A stretch of 64,000 nt of DNA. Source: Plumapathes pennacea (Eukaryota; Cnidaria; Anthozoa; Antipatharia; Myriopathidae). The notes under the pieces were generated by a model. That model was not told the DNA's origin and did no database searches. It was given only the letters and a program-made list of their open reading frames with translations. The position numbers and the translations under genes are program-made. Position 1 is the stretch's first letter; each line of letters starts with the position of its first letter. Below are positions 57,715 through 64,000 of this stretch, piece by piece. The stretch is from NCBI GenBank assembly GCA_964036295.1, contig OZ038464.1, forward strand, positions 9,348,001 through 9,412,000, written 5' to 3'.

Positions 57715-58690
57715 GTTCAAATGTGGTAAATGCAATGTTCAAACTTATGATCTTTGATCAGTGATATTATGTTTGGTAGAGGAAATATCGTAGCACTGAA
57801 AAATTCCCCTGCTCTTTTTCGAGAATCATGTGAGTTTTTTTGAAGTCCCTCATATTGTGTTAGTGAAGGTTGAGAGAAGGATAAGTGATAGTTCAGACAG
57901 GAAAAAAGCCTTTCTCATTTATAGTGCCTTGGGTCAAATCACAGCTCAAAATCAAACCCGAGCTGCATAAGTGATAGACTGAACACTGACATGAAGAGGG
58001 AGATAAAAACAAACTAGAAAAGATCATTGACATAAGCAATACGTATTTATACTTATTGAGCCTCATGGTTTCAGATCTTCACAGAAGACAACCAATACTT
58101 TCAATAGTTGCTAAATGTTTATATCTTCAACACTGGTAATCAACAGACTATGTGGACCCGAATACAACTCAGGTTTCTTTTTCTAGAGCATGCATTGCCT
58201 GCTGCCACCTGTGCACTTTAGTTTCATAACGTGCTCCAGAGCAATGCTTAGGGTAACTAAATCTTGCCTGTGACAAAATTATTGGTAGACAAATTTTTAG
58301 ACTTGAGTGATTTCTGAGCTAAATAACATAAAGCATCATGTATTAATTCAAACACGTCAATTTACCTTCTCCATTCATTTTCGACCATTTATAAGGACAT
58401 AGAAGCCACACAAAAAGTTCTCTCGTGCAAGATAACTGCAAAAAGAAATCCGAACAATAATTTATTACTTTAACCAAACACTACTGATTACAAATCTATT
58501 TAAAATAATTCAAGCAAAGTTTGTTTGTGCCTCAACGATTCGGCTCCTCTGACTCCCATAAATCACTTCACCGCTCGTAGGAGCGGTGAAGTCACTGGAC
58601 TAAGGTTCCGTTTGAAAATATGAAACAAACGCCACGCAAAACACTGAAAAGTCTACAGTTCGTCTACAGTTCTTGCCAAATTGCAAAGAT
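57715..58690. other. Intergenic, no gene seen
   Basis: Nothing recognised; all frames are short. Confidence 0.5.
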
Positions 58691-59262
58691 GTTGGGCTCA
58701 TTACGGGTATCGGGCCACAGGCAAACTAGAGGTCGCATTCTTAACATGAGTGATTTGATCATGTTAAGAATACGACCGGAGGTCGTATTCTTAAAGTGAT
58801 TGAATCGATCATTTCCAGTATACGACCTCAACCATAATTTACAGGTGGGTGAAATAGGATTTTGATCATTTTAGAACACGACCGGTTGTTTTCTTAAAAC
58901 GATCAAGTATTTCAATTTAGGTTTACGACCCGTCGTATTCTTAACATGAAAAACGTGCTCATTTCAGGAACACGACCGGTCGTTTTCTTAGAATGATCAA
59001 GTTTTTCAATTTAGGTTTACGACCGGTCGTTTTTTTAAAAAGATCAAGTTCTTTAATTTACAGAAACATTCAATAGTGAACATTTTATATATTACTCATT
59101 GCTTGACTTTCTGCATGATCGAATTGATAACGTGTAAACTAGGGCACAAGGACACATAAAAAGACACAGTGAAAGCCCTTCTTTTGTGTTTAATATAGAT
59201 TTGTAAATAACGTGCACATAAAGAACTATGACTCTTCCATTTCTAACAAATATTCAAAATGA

Positions 59263-59700
59263 TTAGACTGGATAATGGGCACGTATTGCCAGGATAAAAT
59301 TTCCGAAATAGTCATCAAGGTCGTACCAATCTCGCCACATCTGCTCATTTAGAAACGGCTGTAGGTCAACATCCCTAATACCCCTCTTTTATTTTATTTT
59401 CGATTTCATTCTGTACCAACACAATTCTACATGTTGCGTATTGTACACCTGTTATTGGATCGACAAAATGGTATCGATGGACAACGACCTCGTGGGCGGC
59501 AACGTTAGCAAGCCTTGCTTGCATGTTTCTGTATGCTCCCCAGTCATCACTGTGCACTACTGATCCCGGCAAGAGAGCTCTTCTAATTATGGGATAGAGA
59601 TGGGCCGCATCTCGTCGACGGACTACTTGGAAGTAACCTCGGGATGGTGTGTAGTGTTGACACTAACCCAAACACCCAGTTGCGACGACGATGAGGCCTT
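59263..59700 (-). pseudogene. Merlin (IS1595/ISXO2-like DDE) transposase, 3' half, frameshifted
   Basis: Reading down the - strand: [14 protein letters not shown], a frameshift near 59645, then [40 protein letters not shown] and [10 protein letters not shown]. After a second frameshift come [17 protein letters not shown], an in-frame stop, [17 protein letters not shown] and LAIRAHYPV, and finally the natural stop at 59263-59265. The second catalytic Asp (HSDDWGAY) and the Glu (QHVE) are visible. The first Asp and everything N-terminal are missing upstream of a poly-A run at 59779-59799. ISXO2-like transposases in animals belong to the Merlin superfamily. Confidence 0.85.
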
Positions 59701-60507
59701 CCTCTATTGTACTAAAATCACAAATTGAAATGCTTAATCGAATCCAGAAAGAAAAAGAGACAGCTACTGGTCCAGTAAAAAAAAAAAAAAAAAAAAAAAA
59801 TGCTGGGATAGCATCGGGCTTCATAGTGCTTGTAATACCGCAAACACCCCCTCTCGCCCCCTCTCCTTTCAATGCTGGGAAACGGACAACCAAGAATATT
59901 GGTGGGGAGGGGGTGGGGAGGAGAGGGAATTCATATACAGGGGTTGGGGGACTCCTATATATTCACCATATAGGAATTTAGTCGAGTTGGAGTATTTTTG
60001 GTCGAAGTTTTTTATCGATTAAAATATTGCAAGGGTTTTCGAACCCAGTAGGCACACTTCCACCCACGGAGCAGTTCCTGGCCTTTTACACATATAACTA
60101 ATACACACAAGCACACGTCAGAAAGGAAATGGACAGACAGCAATAAACTGCAATATCTTTCTTCTCACTGTGTTACCTGCTCCGTGCTCATTGCAGCCTC
60201 ACCTTTGCCGCTTTCTGTTAAATTTGCAATAATGTGCAATAAATTTGTCTATTTAGTACTGGTGTTATATCTGCTTCTCTGTTGCAGCCGATTTGAGGAC
60301 CATATGACGTAAACCTACAATATAACTTCAGTTCACGAATAACGCGTCGACTGTTCTAATTTGTTTCTATTATTTTAAGAATAACAGCTGTATTATTTAG
60401 AAAGTGATAAACTCTTTCAACTTAAGATTACGACCGGTCGTGTTCTTAAAATGATAAACTTTTTTAATTTTAAAGTTTACGACCGCAACACTTTACACCC
60501 ATGAACG

Positions 60508-60680
60508 GATGGTTTACACGGACGACGCAAGCATAAGTATCGACAGTGGCGACATAAGCATAAACATAAAGAACGGACGTGTTTGATCCTTATGCTTAAT
60601 ATGTCGCCACTGTCACTCTCTATACGCTATGCTTATGCTTGCGCTTATACTTTTGCTTGAGTCGTTCGCGTAAAGCAGCC
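60508..60680. mobile_element. 173-bp GCATAAGC-family MITE inside the Merlin element
   Basis: Ends GGATGGTTTACACGGACGAC and GTCGTTCGCGTAAAGCAGCC. The interior has CGACAGTGGCGACATAAGCA and its complement, as in 39419-39583. Confidence 0.8.
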
Positions 60681-60958
60681 TTTAACGTAGAAAATATAAT
60701 GAATGTTATAACAAGAAACCAAACAAAAAACAAAAATGAACAGAATTAAAGAGTCAAACAAACTAGCGTGTTGGTGAGGATGGGGTATAAGGAAGGTAGG
60801 AATGAAGACTATATGCAAATAATAACCACCGGGTGGGAGATACGGATTACCCACCTTTCCTACAACATACTACGATGATAAATACTTTCTATAAAATCAA
60901 CAAAGCGGCTTGTACTGTGGAAGCTGTGGAAGATTGGCCATAGAATTTATCTTAGACA

Positions 60959-61058
60959 TAAACATATTTTGATCCTTGTGCTTGCACTTGCGTCGAGCCT
61001 GTTTTCACTGTGAAATAAGGAGGCTTGCGCTTGTGCTTATGCTTTCTTGCGTAAAGAA
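60959..61058. mobile_element. GCGCAAGC MITE fragment
   Basis: TTTGATCCTTGTGCTTGC, GCGTCGAGCCTGTTTTCAC and GTGAAATAAGG match part of 39589-39774. Confidence 0.55.
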
Positions 61059-61560
61059 TAATAGTTAAAAACATATAGCTCTACCACTACCCGATATGTT
61101 TTTTTCCTTTTTTGCAAGAATGCGACCGGTCGTAAACCTATTGTTACGGAGCAGTTTTACGCAAAAGGAAGGCACTTTGAAACTTTTGAAATCTAGTTTT
61201 GCCAGCTGCTCAGATCTAAGTGTGAACTCTGCTTGTGATGCAAAGTGAACAGAATATGAAATGAGTAGACAGGTTCAGAGGTGTTAGAATTAATATCCTG
61301 TAAACTTTGTTCTTTGTCCAGCCGGACTTGACTTGTCCAACTACTATTGGTTAAGAGCATTATTAGTATTCGCGTCCTTTCCTCTGACGGGGAGTTTTTG
61401 TCTGAGAGTCGGTTGGTGAAGGTCTTCGGACCAAAAAAACCACAAGGAGTCCTGACTGCTAGTCCTGATCTACTCAATATAAAAGATCCCGGACTGTGAC
61501 AAGGCACCTCTCGCAAGAAGCTAATTCCTCCCTGCAAGGCCTTGTTACACTATGAAAAAC

Positions 61561-61802
61561 CTACAATAATGGCCAAAATTAGTTGGGACGATGCTGACTG
61601 AATATGAATTTACGACTTACTGCTTTACCACAAGGCTATGTATTTTGTACTAAAACAAATTCCTTAACACTAGAGGTAGCTATGATGCCCCAACCCCCTG
61701 AATCAATGTTGGTGTGAGTTGGTGCAACTGATATTCCAATATTTATTTGGGGATGGGAGGGAATGATTGGTATCGTCCTAACACTTTTGGCCATGATTGT
61801 AA
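61561..61802. mobile_element. ~242-bp MITE, relative of the insert at 19952-20189
   Basis: Left CTACAATAATGGCCAAAATT, then AGTTGGGACG; right CGTCCTAACAC, then TTTTGGCCATGATTGTAA. It abuts the inner edge of the right Merlin TIR. Confidence 0.75.
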
Positions 61803-62099
61803 TTTGAAAACGATCGGTCGTGTTCCTGAAATGAGCACGTTTTTCATGTTAACAATATGACCAGTCGTAAACCTAAATTGAAAAACTTGATCATTTTAAG
61901 AAAACGACCGGTCGTGTTCCTAAAATGGTCAAAATCCTATTTCACCCTCCTGAAAATTATGGTTGAGGTCGTATACTGGAAATGATCGATTCAATCACTT
62001 TAAGAATACGACTTCCAGTCGTATTCTTAACATGATCAAATCACTCATGTTAAGAATGCGACCTCTAGTTTGCCTGTGGCGCGATACCCGTAATGATCC

Positions 62100-64000
62100 A
62101 AAAATAATCTGCGCTCTGGTTTGTCCGCCATCTTGTTTTCTTAAAGTGCGCGTGCGCACATTGTAATTGGAGCCCTCGATGCGAACCGCTGCCACTTTAG
62201 CGATAATCATTTACTTTGCAATTTTTATTTTGTTATTGTAATTTTGCCAACCGTGAAATAAAAAAACTCCTAGTTTTAACGGCCAATAAATCTCTGGTTG
62301 GAACAGCAATGACAATAGGTGAACGTCAGCGTAATTATCACTATGTCATGGACAGTACAGTCCGATAGAGGGGATCTCTTAAGCTACTTGCTGAAGCAAG
62401 GATCAGCGAAAACGATCATAATTTTTGTTTGGTTAAGTTTGCTCAGCGATACGCATCATCCCACATTAATCTTAGGTTGTCCTTGACATGAAATAACCGT
62501 GTGTGATATAATTTGAGTTCCTGTATGACGGTTCAACAGCTATCGTTGGTCGCGGAAAAGCTGTGAATGGTCACGGCGGTCGGCTTTAATTTGTAAGTTT
62601 TAAATCTTTGCAGTGCGTCTTCCCCTGAATAATTACAGTGTCCAGAAGTTGCATCAGAAAGTTATGACGTATACTGCCATATCCTCTATATTCAGATTTT
62701 TTAACGGTTAACACTAAGGAACACCGATAAGCTCAGTTGAGAACTGGGTAACCCTGGCATTTTGGTCGCAACCGCCAATTAGGCTACAGCCCTTTACCTT
62801 GGCCGTGAGTACAGTACCGCGGATATACGCCTTTTTCTTGTTATCGGGTCAGCCGTAACCCGATGGTGATATCAGTGAGTCGTACACGATAACCTTTAGC
62901 CATGATTAGGAATACTTGCTTGATCCTAACTCTTGATCATAACAGTAAAATACGACGCCTATATAGTTAAAAGCATTTTGTGACGCGAAGGATAAGTTGA
63001 CTTAAACTTAGTAGTTTCCTGGGCCACCTGGATTCCTCCTCCTCAGAAAATATTTGGTATATCTGAAAAAAAAAAATACTATGAAAGTCATGTTTAATAC
63101 CTTTTTACTTTGACATGCAAGGTTAATTTCTTTATTACACTGAAACAACAAAAGTGTCAACTCATATATCGTTGGAATTCAGCTTCATGTGTACCAATTA
63201 GAACGGTTTTCGATTGCCTTTCGAAAATATTATAGAGGCGGTAAGAAAACGCTCCCATCCAACTAGAAGGCAAAAATAAATTGTGTTTTGGTTTTACTTT
63301 GAAGACTAATAATAAACAAATCAAATAAACAGTGTGAGAAAGCGCCATATATCGCTACTGGATTACTTGCGCATGGGGAGTTTTCTGGTTTGCAGCCATC
63401 CGCGTGTCAAACTTTAGACAAGGATGAAAAAAGGGTCTGATATAGATGTTTCGGACCCAATGCCCGGCACTTTCAATAAGCCAGGATAACGCACATCATT
63501 AGTTTCTAAGGCGACAAGTAATATTGTTTGTCTGGTATGACTTTCCATGAAAGCAGTTTTTGTAAATTAGACATAACTATATAAAAATAATGAAAATGCT
63601 CAGCCCTGTTATCTACGTTAAGTATATGTATAGTAAAGGCCAAATCGTTTTGCAGGACAATTTGAGTAAACTGGCGGTTTAAGTTGAGTGCGTAAGGCAC
63701 AATAAGACTAGATTTAACTTTAACTGTGGGTGCTGTCCATAATTCCAAAACAACGTCAATAATATATGTGCTTGTCTGTAGAAGCACTCTAAGCCAGTCG
63801 AAAATGCTTGGTCGTTGATCACGTTAAAATGTTTATATTGTACGCATCTACTGTTTGGTAAATTTGCCATTAGTGTTAAGTGGAATTTGCATAATTACCC
63901 CCCATGGAAGCTGGATCAAATATGGGAAGGTATTATATTCTGACGTGCGACAGTATAATAGGTAATAATTAAATAAGCCGATGCAAAACTGAAATTAAAA
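62100..64000. other. Intergenic to window end, no gene seen
   Basis: Short overlapping frames only. Any gene here would have to consist of small exons I could not recognise. Confidence 0.45.

Larger units (their letters stand above)
58697..62097. mobile_element. Merlin-type DNA transposon, ~3.4 kb, ~300-bp TIRs
   Basis: From TCATTACGGGTATCG at 58698 the left arm matches the reverse complement of the right arm ending at 62096 for roughly 290-300 bp. Both arms carry internal CGACCGGTCGT repeats every 50-60 bp. The arms bracket a broken ISXO2-like transposase on the - strand, plus internal CGACCGGTCG copies at 60430 and 61122. No clear target duplication was found. The element has itself been invaded at 60508-60680 and 61561-61802. 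Confidence 0.8.

Noticed and set aside
61193..61537. 114-codon - strand frame within the Merlin element
   Set aside because: It does not match ISXO2-like transposase or any other domain I know.

Overview
The window looks like nuclear DNA from a cnidarian, most probably a stony (scleractinian) coral. It is AT-rich, its genes are split by introns with GT-AG sites, intergenic DNA is crowded with short inverted-repeat (MITE-like) elements and decayed LINE, BEL/Pao, Helitron, Merlin and PIF/Harbinger copies, and it holds microsatellites up to 330 bp. The coral assignment is inference from gene and repeat style; cnidarian or other marine invertebrate is firmer than genus or species. Nothing bacterial, organellar or viral was seen.

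Only two convincing genes are present. Both encode secreted Frizzled-related proteins of the sFRP3/sFRP4 (FRZB) type: signal peptide, ten-cysteine Frizzled CRD, then a C-terminal netrin-like (NTR) domain. Gene A is on the + strand (11610-15604, four exons, 284 codons). Gene B is on the - strand (34046-29450, three certain exons plus a possible microexon). They point at each other, share phase-1 introns at matching places, and are separated by about 13.8 kb of transposon debris, which suggests an old inverted duplication. Both would be extracellular Wnt-binding modulators.

Layout. 1-11.5 kb: intergenic DNA with a dispersed ~95-bp minisatellite family, a Helitron-type fragment, a LINE 3' end and MITEs. 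11.6-15.6 kb: gene A, with copies of the minisatellite in intron 1. 16-29 kb: short-motif repeats, a BEL/Pao pol remnant with an apparent 3' LTR, a frameshifted LINE reverse transcriptase split by a 238-bp MITE, a Helitron-type DUF6570 exon, foldbacks and MITEs. 29.4-34 kb: gene B, with a MITE and a minisatellite in its long intron. 34-48 kb: a 332-bp tandem duplication, several foldback elements, a pure (AT)165 tract, tRNA-like repeats, and one MITE inserted inside another with a 5-bp target duplication. 48-55.6 kb: three unrecognised open frames and a decayed PIF/Harbinger element. 55.7-64 kb: a foldback holding a tRNA-like B box, then a Merlin (IS1595/ISXO2-type) element with roughly 300-bp terminal inverted repeats and a broken transposase, itself invaded by at least two smaller elements.

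The two sFRP genes are the only functional pair visible. The rest is best read as a transposon landscape with a clear order of insertion in several places. All alignments here were made by eye, so identities are approximate.
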